The translations under genes were made by a program, and so were the position numbers. Source: Psychrobacter proteolyticus (GTDB lineage Bacteria > Pseudomonadota > Gammaproteobacteria > Pseudomonadales > Moraxellaceae). Taken from it: a stretch of 64,000 nucleotides of DNA. This document shows, piece by piece, positions 46,832 to 56,891 of this stretch. How positions within the stretch are numbered: position 1 is the stretch's first letter; the number at the start of each line of letters is the position of its first letter. Below the pieces are notes generated by a model. The model had not been told where the DNA came from. It searched no databases and worked only from the letters and a program-made list of their open reading frames with translations. Location: assembly GCF_003350005.1 (NCBI RefSeq), contig NZ_QLKS01000003.1:1-64000 (forward strand), in the 5' to 3' direction.

Positions 46832-47701
46832 TTAGTTCACTTGCTTAGTATTAGTATCAGAATCACTCTTTTCAGCAGACTCTGCTGCGCCCAACCAACG
46901 ATTCTCAATCTCTTTAAACGTTCCTTTTTGTTTGAGCTTGGCAATACCTTCATCCACTTTACGAATTAGTTCATTATTGCCTTTTGCCATCAGAATAACT
47001 TGCTGTGCTGATGGGTTGTCTTCGCCCTCATAAGCGACGATAGTAACGTCATACTCTGGATGGTTTTTTGCTGTGAACTGTAGGATTGGTAAGTCATGCA
47101 AAATGACATCGACTTTGTCCTGCATCAAGTCTTCATACAATAAATAAGCAGTGCTTCGAGTCGTCAGTTGGCTGTATTTACCCATAGCGTTAAGTTGGTC
47201 TTCCTGCTTCGAGCCTTCCATCGCTGCCACATGCATGCCTTGCAAATCATCTATACGATTGATTTTCAAGTCAGCATTTTTGTACATAATTGAAGATGGG
47301 TTAAAGAAATAAGGACTAGAGAGTCCATATTTGACAGCTCGGTCATCTTTATAAGAAATACCTGATATTGCTAGATCACGACCACCAGACTCTACCGTGT
47401 CAAACATGTTCTGCCAGGTCTCTTTATAAAACTCGACTTTAAAACCTTGTTCTTCACCGATAGCACGAATTGAATCAATATCAATACCTTGCATATTTCC
47501 ATAATCATCTTGAAACGAGAACGGCGGCATCGTACCGGTTGTAGCCACCTTTATAGTTGGCGCTGTATCAGGCAACTTACTCACAAAGCTATCTGTGTTT
47601 TCCTTTACTGGTGCGCTTGCGCTTTCTTGAGTAGAAGAGTTTCCACAGCCAAATAGGCCAACACTCAATAGAATCGGTAACGCTCGATATAACTGCATCA
47701 T
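46832..47701 (-). CDS. Solute-binding lipoprotein (SBP family 3), probable sensor subunit
   Basis: A 289-residue periplasmic binding protein with a lipoprotein signal (lipobox LFGC, Cys19) and an amino-acid-type SBP_bac_3 fold. Segments include IKVATTGTMPPFSFQDDYGNMQGIDIDSIRAI, a DLAISGISYKDDRAV stretch and a C-terminal GTFKEIENRWLG. No ABC permease or ATPase gene is nearby. It is the first gene of the operon with the sensor kinase, so it probably presents a ligand to that kinase rather than to a transporter (inference). The ligand may be an amino acid or small acid. The ATG follows AAGGATAG. Confidence 0.87.
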   Translation of the reverse strand: MMQLYRALPILLSVGLFGCGNSSTQESASAPVKENTDSFVSKLPDTAPTIKVATTGTMPPFSFQDDYGNMQGIDIDSIRAIGEEQGFKVEFYKETWQNMFDTVESGGRDLAISGISYKDDRAVKYGLSSPYFFNPSSIMYKNADLKINRIDDLQGMHVAAMEGSKQEDQLNAMGKYSQLTTRSTAYLLYEDLMQDKVDVILHDLPILQFTAKNHPEYDVTIVAYEGEDNPSAQQVILMAKGNNELIRKVDEGIAKLKQKGTFKEIENRWLGAAESAEKSDSDTNTKQVN

Positions 47702-47986
47702 AATCTATCCTTGAAACCTAACGTTGGTTTACATCTTAATGAATGACAATCTAGCAATATTAAGTAATGTCTATACATATTTGCTTACAGAAAGTTACGT
47801 TAGATAATACTTGTCTAATTTTATGATTGCAATAATTATGTTTGGTCATTATCTACGGTTAGTTATATATAGCAAAGTCTGCATATATTTTTGAACAACA
47901 TATACTTGTTTATAATCAATAAACTCCACTGTTCAGAGTACCTGTAGAATTTAGTTTTGCTCTGAATAAAAATATATAAAGCGCAT
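47702..47986. promoter_or_regulatory. Upstream region of the binding-protein/kinase operon
   Basis: About 285 very AT-rich bases upstream of the operon. They should carry its promoter, but I could not pick one convincing -35/-10 pair. No gene is evident. Confidence 0.35.
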
Positions 47987-48028
47987 AAAAAAAAGCACTC
48001 ATACGTCTTGAACATATGAGTGCTTTTT
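47987..48028 (-). terminator. Terminator after the Bcr/CflA transporter gene
   Basis: Perfect stem AAAAAGCACTCATA/TATGAGTGCTTTTT, an 11-base loop, and eight T on the minus strand. Confidence 0.88.
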
Positions 48029-48057
48029 AAAATATAGTTAACTTAAAATAGAGGTGC

Positions 48058-49317
48058 TTACTCTGCATCATCCAAGTTTAGGTTACGATCAATCTTCCAA
48101 ATCAAGAAGGAACCGAGACTCATTAGTGAGAACATCGCGATACCGACCTTGAGCACTGGGTTGACTGGAAACAGGTTTAATAATAAACCGCCGAAGATGC
48201 CGACTGAGAACATCAACGAGCCTTGCAATGCACTTGCCATACCAGCACGGCGTTTTTGAAAAGCGAGTGCAATTGCAGAAGCATTAGGCTGAGTCAAACC
48301 CAATCCGGCAATACAAAAGAAAATACAGGCCAGCACCAGTGGTAACCAAGCATCGGTACCTAAGAGCAGACCAATCAGGAACAGCACCCCTGCAGAGACA
48401 ACCTGCATCATCGTGCCAAATCGCAAAATACTTAATATACGGAAGCGATTGGTGAGCCATTGATTAAGTTGAGTCAAACCGACAAAACCCGCTGCATTCA
48501 TGCCAAATAGCCAACCAAAATGCGTTGCTGAGACGCCGTAAGTATCCATAATCAGCTCAGAGGCTGAGCTGATATAGACAAACATCGCTCCCATCAACAA
48601 TCCACCACCAATTGCTGGATAGTTAAAGGTTGGGTCTTTTAATAGATCCCAATATTGACTAAGCACTTCTCTTGCGGGACGTACATTACGATTTTCTTCG
48701 GCCAAGGTTTCAAAAAAGAAAAACTTGGTGAGTAGCAAGTTTAGAGCACCAAATGCTGCTAAAAACCAAAATATAGAATGCCAATCAAAAAACTGTAAGA
48801 ATAGCGCGCCAAGCGATGGTGCTAATATGGGTGCTAAGCCCATCACTAAAATCATGATGGAAAAAGCTTTTGCCGTTTGCTTGGCCGTAAGGCGATCGCG
48901 AATTGCGGCACGAGTAACTACTGCGCCGACACAAGCGCCTAATGCTTGTAAGGTACGGCCTGCAAAAAGTACGTACTCATTATCAGTGGTCGCACAAAGA
49001 ATAGAAGCGACAACATACAGCGTCATACCTATATATAAAGGTTTGACACGGCCAACACGGTCACTGAAGGGTCCGTAAAATAGCTGCCCAAATACCAAGC
49101 CCAAAAAGTATGCAGGAACAGAGTTGGCCATAAATGCCGTTGAAACACCGAAATCATCTGCCATCGATGGAAGTGCTGGCAGATACATATCAATCGATAA
49201 TGGTCCTACCGCCACCATCAGCCCAAGCATCATAATCCATGCGACAGGCAAATCGGCAGAGCGCACTCGCTCAGAAGCGATAGGTTTGTTTGGGAGGGAG
49301 GGTTTTGAAGCAGACAT
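48058..49317 (-). CDS. Bcr/CflA family multidrug efflux MFS transporter
   Basis: A 419-residue major facilitator with 12 predicted membrane segments. It has the family signature GPLSIDMYLPALPSMADDFGVS at TM1, GQLFYGPFSDRVGRVKPL (MFS motif A) after TM2, and RAAIRDR after TM4. It probably exports drugs such as bicyclomycin-like or phenicol compounds, or cysteine-related metabolites; the substrate is not predictable. Monocistronic with its own terminator. Confidence 0.9.
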   Translation of the reverse strand: MSASKPSLPNKPIASERVRSADLPVAWIMMLGLMVAVGPLSIDMYLPALPSMADDFGVSTAFMANSVPAYFLGLVFGQLFYGPFSDRVGRVKPLYIGMTLYVVASILCATTDNEYVLFAGRTLQALGACVGAVVTRAAIRDRLTAKQTAKAFSIMILVMGLAPILAPSLGALFLQFFDWHSIFWFLAAFGALNLLLTKFFFFETLAEENRNVRPAREVLSQYWDLLKDPTFNYPAIGGGLLMGAMFVYISSASELIMDTYGVSATHFGWLFGMNAAGFVGLTQLNQWLTNRFRILSILRFGTMMQVVSAGVLFLIGLLLGTDAWLPLVLACIFFCIAGLGLTQPNASAIALAFQKRRAGMASALQGSLMFSVGIFGGLLLNLFPVNPVLKVGIAMFSLMSLGSFLIWKIDRNLNLDDAE

Positions 49318-49657
49318 ATTTAGACCGTTTTATATAGTGGCTATTATTTTTAATATTTTATTTTTCGACGTTTAAGGGCTTGCACCTGTTATTCGGTAGG
49401 CTTTCGTCATTTTACTGGCTTATTCAGTATGAAAGATAGATGCCTTTAACAACAATAGTGCATCTTTACCCATATCAGTGCAAGCAGACAATGCTATATC
49501 GTGCTATTTGCTTGCATTTCAATGGCTATAAGATAGTAGCGAAACAACCGCTAACAATTAAAACTCATCAAAAAAAATTATCAAAATATGTCTGGTTTTC
49601 TTAGGCGGCAATCTCTTTTATCAGAATGAGTCAAACGAAAATAACACTAGCAAAACT
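49318..49657. other. Intergenic region between the MFS and crotonase genes
   Basis: 340 bases with no gene seen. It must hold the transporter promoter and the 3' end of the crotonase transcript. A T-rich run lies near 49580, but without a convincing hairpin. Confidence 0.3.
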
Positions 49658-50470
49658 TTAGCGGAATTGACGTTTACCAAATAAGGTGCTGGCCTGCTTT
49701 GCTTTTCTGAGGGCAAGCTTACGATTACGACCAAGCATCATTTTGAGCTGCCATGCTTTTTCTTTATATAAAGTCTTAGCAGGTTGATCATACATCGCAT
49801 TTATCACGCGTTTACTTGCTAGCACCGCATCAGGAGAGCGCTCTGCAAACTCGGCAGCAAGCTTTTGCGCTTGTTCAAGAGGCGCTTCACTACAGTGGCT
49901 AATCAAGCCTAACTCTTTGCCTTTATTAGCATCGATGATACGAGCGCTCATGGCGAGCTCTTTTAGAGTATCTTCTCGTAGAACCCCAAATGCTGATTGG
50001 GTCAGTCCCATGTCTGGCACTAAACCCCACTTAGCTTCCATAATAGATAATTGACAGTCAGGGTGACTGATACGTACGTCACAAGCCAACGCCAACTGTA
50101 GTCCAGCGCCGATACAATATCCTTCCAATACCGCTATGACAGGTACTGGCAGATCACGCCATACCAAACATACTCGTTGGAACGCACTTTGCCATGGCTT
50201 AATTAACTCCCAAAGGGCAAATGCTGTGTTTTTTGGATGATTTAAGTCTCCTAAATCAATACCTGCACAAAACGTTCCCTCTGCCCCATTTAGAATGACT
50301 GCACGTATGGTTCTGTCTTTGCTAATGCGACCTGCTAGCTTAATCAGCTCATTGATTACCTGAAAGCTCATGGCATTTTTTTTATGTGGACGATTTAAGG
50401 TAACCGTCAGTATGTTGTCTGTAATACTAACTTGTAAGGTCTCATACTGGTAACTTGCAATCGCGTTCAT
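49658..50470 (-). CDS. Enoyl-CoA hydratase/isomerase family protein (crotonase)
   Basis: A 270-residue crotonase-fold enzyme with VTLNRPHKKNAMS, the first oxyanion loop AEGTFCAGIDLGDL, and EGYCIGAGLQLALACDVRIS with a following EAKWGLVPDMG. Members hydrate or isomerise acyl-CoA esters; an Asp at LVPDMG where hydratases often carry Glu suggests an isomerase-like or dienoyl-CoA isomerase activity. The exact substrate is unknown. The ATG at 50470 (MNAIAS) follows AAGGATT and is preferred over the longer frame. Confidence 0.87.
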   Translation of the reverse strand: MNAIASYQYETLQVSITDNILTVTLNRPHKKNAMSFQVINELIKLAGRISKDRTIRAVILNGAEGTFCAGIDLGDLNHPKNTAFALWELIKPWQSAFQRVCLVWRDLPVPVIAVLEGYCIGAGLQLALACDVRISHPDCQLSIMEAKWGLVPDMGLTQSAFGVLREDTLKELAMSARIIDANKGKELGLISHCSEAPLEQAQKLAAEFAERSPDAVLASKRVINAMYDQPAKTLYKEKAWQLKMMLGRNRKLALRKAKQASTLFGKRQFR

Positions 50471-50693
50471 AACAATCCTTATTAATGAATAAAACAAATA
50501 TGGTTCTAATATTCACAATATTAGCAGGCTTGTCTTTGTTGTACCGTAGTAATAACTGACTGCCACGATACTATAGTCAGTTTCATATATAGCAGACACA
50601 GAGCACCTAGCTAATAGCGATAAGCAAATCTAACAAGATTACCTATCGCTCTCTGAACCTGAATGATTTTATCTATTTTACCTTACCGTCAAC

Positions 50694-53600
50694 TTATATC
50701 ATTTTCCACGTCATATCATTTTCGCTCAAGCGATGATAATTAAGCTGCGGATAAGAAGATAAATCCACCTTTTGCAAGTTGTCTAGCGCCGTTAATAGTG
50801 CCTCATAATAGGGCTCAATCATTGCAAACTGTACAGGCGTCGTATGCTGTACATTCAGCAAGCACTTATCTTCCAAATCTTGGCTAGCCTGACGCAGTTG
50901 CGGTACACCTGTATATCGACTACCGCCCAGTATACGATGGGCAATTTGTGCCAGCATATTGCGGTCATGCGCTTCCCATGCCTGAATGAGTGCCTGCTTT
51001 TCATCATTGATAGTATCGATCATCATGATAATAAGCTTGGCCGCCAATTCAGGTTTGTTCGCTGAACGAGTGAGCGCATCTTGCCAATCTAAAATGTTTG
51101 AGGTATCACTTTTGCTTATATTGTTGTGGCTAAGGTCATTATTAATTTGCTCATGTAGAGTCGAGTTAACATGAGCTGTTCTATCTTGAGAGTTTTGGTC
51201 TTGAGAGCTGTCGATAGACTTTGTTGGTGATTGTAATAGTGGCGACTGACCTTGTTTTTGTAGACGTAAGCTCTCATAGCGCGGTTGAATATCACGCGCA
51301 GTATCTCGTCTATAGCCGTCACGAGGCTGGCTATCACGCAGATAATCATCACGGATTTTTTTCAAGGATAATGGACGAGTGATTTTTGGCTCGCTACTGA
51401 TAGAAGTGCTATCACGATCTACCCCGTCTCCTCTTATTATTGGATAAGTAGCGGTTGAATTATCTGAAGACATACCTGAACTGGCTTGAGTCTCTTGCCC
51501 ATTTACATTATTAGAGAGTAAGTCGTTCGATAAATTATTATCATTGATTGAGTAACCGCGCAGTGAGTCAATAGCAGTTAGCTCAGCTTCTGTTGGGTCG
51601 ATACTCTGTACATTAGCACCTTGTAAACTATCACCCTGCAAATCAGAATGCTGTAAGCCAAAGCTCTGCAAATCTGTATCAGGTAATGCGGTCAATTGTG
51701 GTGTGGTACTCTTACGACCAAGCCATTTCTGTAGCACCTGTAATAACTGAGGTTGGCTAATAGGTTTACCAACATAGTCATTGATACCGCTGGCTATAAG
51801 TTTGTCACGTTCATCTGCTAACCCATGAGCTGTCAGAGCGATAATAGGGATACGACTATCCGCATTTTCGATATTGCGGATTTGCTTGGCCGCCTCATGT
51901 CCTGACATACGCGGCATTTGAATATCCATAAATATCAAATCAATATTGTCTTTGTCTTGAGTAGCCGCTTTATCATCAGCGCTCGTGTCCTCATGATAGA
52001 ACGCGCTATTTGTTTTCTTATTTATCTCATCACGTGTTTCTGCTTTAGAGAGTTGCGTTTTATTCGAGAGGCTTTGCTTATCGCTCTTGGCAGTTTTGAT
52101 GTTTTTGGTTTGTTGTTTACTGATAATCTCAATAGCATCAAACCCACTGCTCGCCGTGACTACCTGAATACCCAGCTCGCTTAATAGAGCATCAAGCACT
52201 AGTAAATTAGGCAAATGGTCATCAACTGCCAGTACCGTGACCCCTTTCCAGCGTGGTTCCTGCAAGCTTTGCGGCGTACTACGACTTTGCGTATCGAGCA
52301 TTGCATATAGCTGTCTTTTGTCTAATGGCTCATACAGTATATTGGCATGATAGCGGTTGAGTAGCGCTTGATCGGCAGCCACTTGATAGCCAAACACAGC
52401 AAGCTTGCCTTGATAATGCAGACGAATTTGCTTGAGGAGCGCCATCATATCGTCTTGGGTGTCATCATCAACGATGACCCAATCCCAATAGTTACCGTGC
52501 TCTTTTAATGACTCAAGTACACCCGGTAATGAGTTGGCTTGAGTTAGCTTAATTGGCAAATACTGCAAGCTGGCCTTTAGTACTTGTATCGAAGCAGTAT
52601 GATTGATCCAAACCAGTACATTAAACTCATCGGTGTCGCTCGCCAGTGGCGCTAATACTGGTAATTCAATCGTTTGACCGGTGGCTGCCTCTAGCACATC
52701 GACATGGGCTGGCATGCGAAACCAAAACGTCGCACCTTGGTTGGCAATATTTTCTTGAGCATTATCGTGAAACCCAATATCACCGCCCATCAAGCGTGTT
52801 AACTGTTTGGAGATAACCAGACCCAACCCTGTACCGCCATACTGACGTGTGATTGATGGGTCGCCTTGGCTAAAGCTTTGGAACAGCATTTTTTGATCTG
52901 CCAGAGAAATACCTTTTCCGCTATCTTGCACGCTAATCATCAGATAATTATCACGGTGGTCATCTAAGCTCACACGCACCACCACATCACCACTATCGGT
53001 AAACTTAATGGCATTACCAACGATATTGGTCAATACTTGCTTAAGACGTAACGCATCGCCATTGATACGCATCGGCACATCATTGTAAAACAGTACTGCC
53101 ATGCGTAAACCTTTCTCCGCAGAGACAGGAGATAACATATCGACCACATCATAGATAGTGTCGTAAAGGTCAAACTCATGGCGATCCAGCACTAGCTTAC
53201 CTGCTTCAATCTTAGAAAAATCTAAGACATCATTTACCAAAGCGAGCAAATGTGCTGAGGACTTACGTATGGTCTGTACATACAAGTCCTGCTCAGGATT
53301 CAGCTCACCGTGACGTGCCAGCAAATTAATGAAACCATCGATACTGTTCAATGGTGTACGCAGTTCATGACTGATATTGGCTAAAAACGCAGATTTTGCT
53401 TGGCTGGTTGAAATCGCTGCATCGCGTGCATTTCGAATAGAGATGTTTTGCATCTCCATCTCATCAAATGCCAAACGTAAATCATCCTCAGTCTGCTCGG
53501 CATGGTCTTTGAGCTCTTGAAAGCTTCTATGCAAGCGGCGCAATGTTCTAACTAGATCTTGCTGTAATAGATTCAGTTCACCATCTGACTCAACGGGTAC

Positions 53601-54293
53601 AGGTTGGTATAAATTATCGACATGGGTACGCTGCAACTGCAAACGCAGCTCATAAATGGGGGCAATCCAACGTTTCGAATAGATATTTAGGCTCAGTAGT
53701 AGAATCAAGATAGTAAACAAACCAGTAATCACTAACGCCATCGCAATACGGTAGCGTGCAATGTAGAGCGGCTCATTATCCATATCGACGAGCAACCACA
53801 ATGTCTGCCCTTCAAACTCTCCCAATACACTGCCATACGCCGTACCTACAGGCGTTGGTCGTTGTGACAAAAAGCTTGCGGAATCACTGATCAAGGGCCA
53901 TTCTTCATTTAAGCCATAACCGACTGTTGCCAGTATTTGATTGCCTTCATTAATAATAGCAATGCGCTGTACATGCTGCTCAGACTGCATACGTCCAAGC
54001 TTATCTTGGATACCTTCTAGCGTCGTCATTGCCGCTTGCTGGGTCCTCTCTGCACTACTCCCTACTTGCTGGCGCTCTTGTTCTAGCAGCTCAGGAATCA
54101 GTTCAGCTATGACTGGCGTATAGCGAATAAGTACCGCTTCGGCCAATACTTCTTGCTCCGAGTCGCTCGCACGCATGGTTTCGTGAAATACCAAAATGCC
54201 GCCCACTGCTGCCAACACACAGATAGGCAAAAACACCAGTATGATCAGCTGACCATAAGCACTACTGGTATCGAAACGTTTTTTATATGCCAT
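50694..54293 (-). CDS. barA: Hybrid sensor histidine kinase BarA/GacS
   Basis: A 1199-residue tripartite hybrid kinase that phosphorylates UvrY/GacA-type regulators to drive Csr/Rsm small RNAs. Order: TM1 about 14-36, periplasmic region, TM2 about 184-203, HAMP-like linker, HisKA with His309 (NISHELRTPLNS), HATPase with N, G1 and G2 boxes, a degenerate receiver at about 560-670, and a true receiver from about 685 (VLAVDDHLPN, FMDIQMPRMSGHE). Then comes a long Ser/Asp/Gln-rich linker and a C-terminal Hpt (AHRILGGSRYTG). It is longer than E. coli BarA (918) because of a polar insert within the receiver and the pre-Hpt linker. It lies beside cysM as gacS does in Pseudomonas. Confidence 0.93.
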   Translation of the reverse strand: MAYKKRFDTSSAYGQLIILVFLPICVLAAVGGILVFHETMRASDSEQEVLAEAVLIRYTPVIAELIPELLEQERQQVGSSAERTQQAAMTTLEGIQDKLGRMQSEQHVQRIAIINEGNQILATVGYGLNEEWPLISDSASFLSQRPTPVGTAYGSVLGEFEGQTLWLLVDMDNEPLYIARYRIAMALVITGLFTILILLLSLNIYSKRWIAPIYELRLQLQRTHVDNLYQPVPVESDGELNLLQQDLVRTLRRLHRSFQELKDHAEQTEDDLRLAFDEMEMQNISIRNARDAAISTSQAKSAFLANISHELRTPLNSIDGFINLLARHGELNPEQDLYVQTIRKSSAHLLALVNDVLDFSKIEAGKLVLDRHEFDLYDTIYDVVDMLSPVSAEKGLRMAVLFYNDVPMRINGDALRLKQVLTNIVGNAIKFTDSGDVVVRVSLDDHRDNYLMISVQDSGKGISLADQKMLFQSFSQGDPSITRQYGGTGLGLVISKQLTRLMGGDIGFHDNAQENIANQGATFWFRMPAHVDVLEAATGQTIELPVLAPLASDTDEFNVLVWINHTASIQVLKASLQYLPIKLTQANSLPGVLESLKEHGNYWDWVIVDDDTQDDMMALLKQIRLHYQGKLAVFGYQVAADQALLNRYHANILYEPLDKRQLYAMLDTQSRSTPQSLQEPRWKGVTVLAVDDHLPNLLVLDALLSELGIQVVTASSGFDAIEIISKQQTKNIKTAKSDKQSLSNKTQLSKAETRDEINKKTNSAFYHEDTSADDKAATQDKDNIDLIFMDIQMPRMSGHEAAKQIRNIENADSRIPIIALTAHGLADERDKLIASGINDYVGKPISQPQLLQVLQKWLGRKSTTPQLTALPDTDLQSFGLQHSDLQGDSLQGANVQSIDPTEAELTAIDSLRGYSINDNNLSNDLLSNNVNGQETQASSGMSSDNSTATYPIIRGDGVDRDSTSISSEPKITRPLSLKKIRDDYLRDSQPRDGYRRDTARDIQPRYESLRLQKQGQSPLLQSPTKSIDSSQDQNSQDRTAHVNSTLHEQINNDLSHNNISKSDTSNILDWQDALTRSANKPELAAKLIIMMIDTINDEKQALIQAWEAHDRNMLAQIAHRILGGSRYTGVPQLRQASQDLEDKCLLNVQHTTPVQFAMIEPYYEALLTALDNLQKVDLSSYPQLNYHRLSENDMTWKMI

Positions 54294-54885
54294 GCTAGGT
54301 CTACTCTCTACTAAGGTTCTTGCCGTGAATTTTTGTGATAACGTCAGTATTCGTGATACTTGCAGCGCGTCATATCAGAGCATCTGGGTAAGACGCTATT
54401 CTTAATGAAGCTATTAATCGTTAATAAATTAACTGATTTTGACGAGGCAACTACTATACAGCTCAAGATTATCTTAACAGGATTCTCTAGGCTCTGGTTA
54501 GGCATTCCATGGGATGAACAACGTTATAATTAAAGTGCCAACCACTCTGTGTTAAAGAGAATATGGCTTTAAGCTATCAACTCTACTTTTGCAACCCTCA
54601 ACGTAATATTGACATTGACCTGATACAGTGACTATTAATCTTTGATGCGATAAGCGCAGCTGAAAACAAAATGATATAATAAAGCCACTTTTTATTTACC
54701 ACAATATATCGCTCATAGTCATAACATATGAGAGCGCACTCTAATGCCTTTCGTTTTTAGCTCGCTTATCACCGTAAACCTATAACCCAAGCGACTGTCT
54801 AAAATTATGATCAAACAATAAAAACAGCGCTTCCATCAAAAACAAGCCATTAAAAACATATTTAAAAAATAGAAAAGGATACTTT
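54294..54885. promoter_or_regulatory. Divergent barA/cysM intergenic region
   Basis: 592 bases without a credible gene. On the plus strand a TATAAT lies at 54675-54680 with no strong -35. An imperfect palindrome, CTCATA/TATGAG, lies at 54712-54732 in the probable cysM leader. I could not identify a CysB site with confidence. Confidence 0.35.
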
Positions 54886-55857
54886 ATGTCCACTACGGCC
54901 ATGTCAAATGCTAACTTCATTACTCAAATCACTACCCTCGCTGATTGCGTTGGTCAAACGCCATTGGTGAAACTTCAACGCCTGCCTGAGCAAGAGCACA
55001 TTGCCAATGGTGCCACAGTACTAGCTAAGCTTGAAGGCAATAATCCAGCGGGTTCTGTAAAGGATCGCCCTGCTTTTAATATGATTTATCAAGCAGAACA
55101 ACGCGGTGATATTAAGCCTGGCGACATGTTGATTGAAGCCACTAGTGGCAATACTGGTATTGCATTGGCCATGGTCGCTGCAATGCGTGGCTACCCAATA
55201 ACATTGCTGATGCCAACCAACTCTACCCAAGAACGTAAAGATGCCATGATTGCTTATGGCGCAACGCTGATTGAAGTAGACGAAGGTATGGAAGCTGCGC
55301 GTGATTTGGCATTACAGATGCAAGCAGATGGCAAAGGGGTTGTATTAGATCAGTTTAATAATCCTGACAATAGCCAAGCACATTACCTGACTACAGGCCC
55401 TGAGCTATGGGCACAGACAGAAGGTAAAATTACGCATTTTATTAGCTCGATGGGCACGACAGGTACGATTACCGGTGTGTCACGTTATTTAAAAGAGCAA
55501 AATCCAGACGTCAAAATCATTGGCCTACAGCCTGACGAAGAAGCCTCTATTGCTGGCATTCGCCGTTGGCCTGCTGCCTATATGCCAGGTATTTTTGATG
55601 CAGACTTGATTGATGAAATGATGGATATCGATCAGCGTATTGCCGAAGTCTATATGCGTAAATTGGCGAAGACTGAAGGTATCTTTGCTGGAGTATCTTC
55701 GGGCGCAGCTGCGTGGGCAGCGACCCAAGTGGCAAAAGCAAATCCTAATGCTGTTATTGCTTTTATTGTCTGCGATCGTGGCGATCGTTATTTATCAACG
55801 GGTTTATATAACGTTGACGATAGCAATACAGATAACAGCAGTGCAGAAGTTAATTAA
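54886..55857 (+). CDS. cysM: Cysteine synthase B
   Basis: A PLP enzyme that makes cysteine from O-acetylserine and sulfide or thiosulfate. The 323-residue protein has the PLP lysine in GSVKDRPA, the substrate loop EATSGNTGIA and a GTTGTITG phosphate loop. The CysM type is indicated by NNPAGSVKDR and the RRWPAAYMP stretch. The ATG follows AAAGGATAC. Start of the plus-strand run cysM, exonuclease, rlmD, relA, mutM. Confidence 0.94.
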   Translation: MSTTAMSNANFITQITTLADCVGQTPLVKLQRLPEQEHIANGATVLAKLEGNNPAGSVKDRPAFNMIYQAEQRGDIKPGDMLIEATSGNTGIALAMVAAMRGYPITLLMPTNSTQERKDAMIAYGATLIEVDEGMEAARDLALQMQADGKGVVLDQFNNPDNSQAHYLTTGPELWAQTEGKITHFISSMGTTGTITGVSRYLKEQNPDVKIIGLQPDEEASIAGIRRWPAAYMPGIFDADLIDEMMDIDQRIAEVYMRKLAKTEGIFAGVSSGAAAWAATQVAKANPNAVIAFIVCDRGDRYLSTGLYNVDDSNTDNSSAEVN

Positions 55858-56004
55858 TGCATAAGAAATACCATTTAGTATCGTTAATTTAAAAAAGTGC
55901 AAAGCGACCAAGTGCAGATGTAAACGTAATACTTCAAGCAATGTTAACGCTGTTATTCTTTTATAATGAATTAACTATAAGCTCATAAATAGTCAGGATT
56001 ATCT

Positions 56005-56829
56005 ATGTCACAAGCGCTACCATCCGACCCTATATTGGTTTTTGATATCGAGACTGTCGCCGATGTCGATGCAGCACGCCGTATCTATCCGCAATTGGCC
56101 GATCTTAACGATGCGGATGCATTAAGTGCGCTGACAGCGATACGTACACAAGAGGCAGGGCACGACTTTATGCGCTTGCCACTACAGCGCATCGTCTGTA
56201 TCTCAGCTCTGTATATCAAGGATGGGAAGTTATCGCTATTTTCTTTGACTGCCGATAAATTTAGTGAAAAAGAAATCCTAGCCAAATTCTTTAGAGCATT
56301 TAACGACATTGAGACACTGCCGCAACTTATTAGCTGGAATGGCTCAGGCTTTGACATACCTGTACTGATATATCGTGCCATGCAATATGATTTGTCAGCA
56401 CCATGGCTGTTCGAAGAAGGCGAGCGTATTAAAAACATGCGCTTTGACAATTATGTTAATCGCTTTCATACGCGTCATCTAGACTTGATGGATCGATTTA
56501 GCCAGTACGGTGCTAGTCGCCGTGAAGCGATGGATATCGTCGCAAGTCTGTACGGATTACCCGGTAAAACTGATGTAGATGGCAGCATGGTTGGCGCGCT
56601 TGTTAGTAGCGGTGACTGGCAGACCCTATCTATATACTGTGAGTCTGATGTGATGAACACTTGGCTTATTTATTTACGCTGGTTACGTCTAACAGGACAG
56701 TTGTCTTCACAAGATTTTGATGCTTGGCAGCAGCAGAGCTATGACTATCTGGCTAAGTATACCCAAGCTGATGGTAGTCTGCGACATCAAGAGTTTATCG
56801 CTGACTGGTCATCGGCACCCGAATTATAG
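56005..56829 (+). CDS. Predicted PolB-like 3'-5' exonuclease
   Basis: A 274-residue RNase H-fold exonuclease of the PolB-related type. Acidic motif I is VFDIETVAD, motif II is ISWNGSGFDIPVL and the third block is YCESDVMNTWLIYLR. The HLDLMDRFSQYGA stretch is typical of this family. Biological role is unknown, perhaps DNA repair. Gene position between cysM and rlmD is shared, to my knowledge, with pseudomonads. The ATG follows CAGGA. Confidence 0.88.
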   Translation: MSQALPSDPILVFDIETVADVDAARRIYPQLADLNDADALSALTAIRTQEAGHDFMRLPLQRIVCISALYIKDGKLSLFSLTADKFSEKEILAKFFRAFNDIETLPQLISWNGSGFDIPVLIYRAMQYDLSAPWLFEEGERIKNMRFDNYVNRFHTRHLDLMDRFSQYGASRREAMDIVASLYGLPGKTDVDGSMVGALVSSGDWQTLSIYCESDVMNTWLIYLRWLRLTGQLSSQDFDAWQQQSYDYLAKYTQADGSLRHQEFIADWSSAPEL

Positions 56830-56891
56830 AAATCGCATTATTAGTAGTTTTTTATTCCCCTCTTCTAGTTATTTATTATTAAGGCAGGTTT

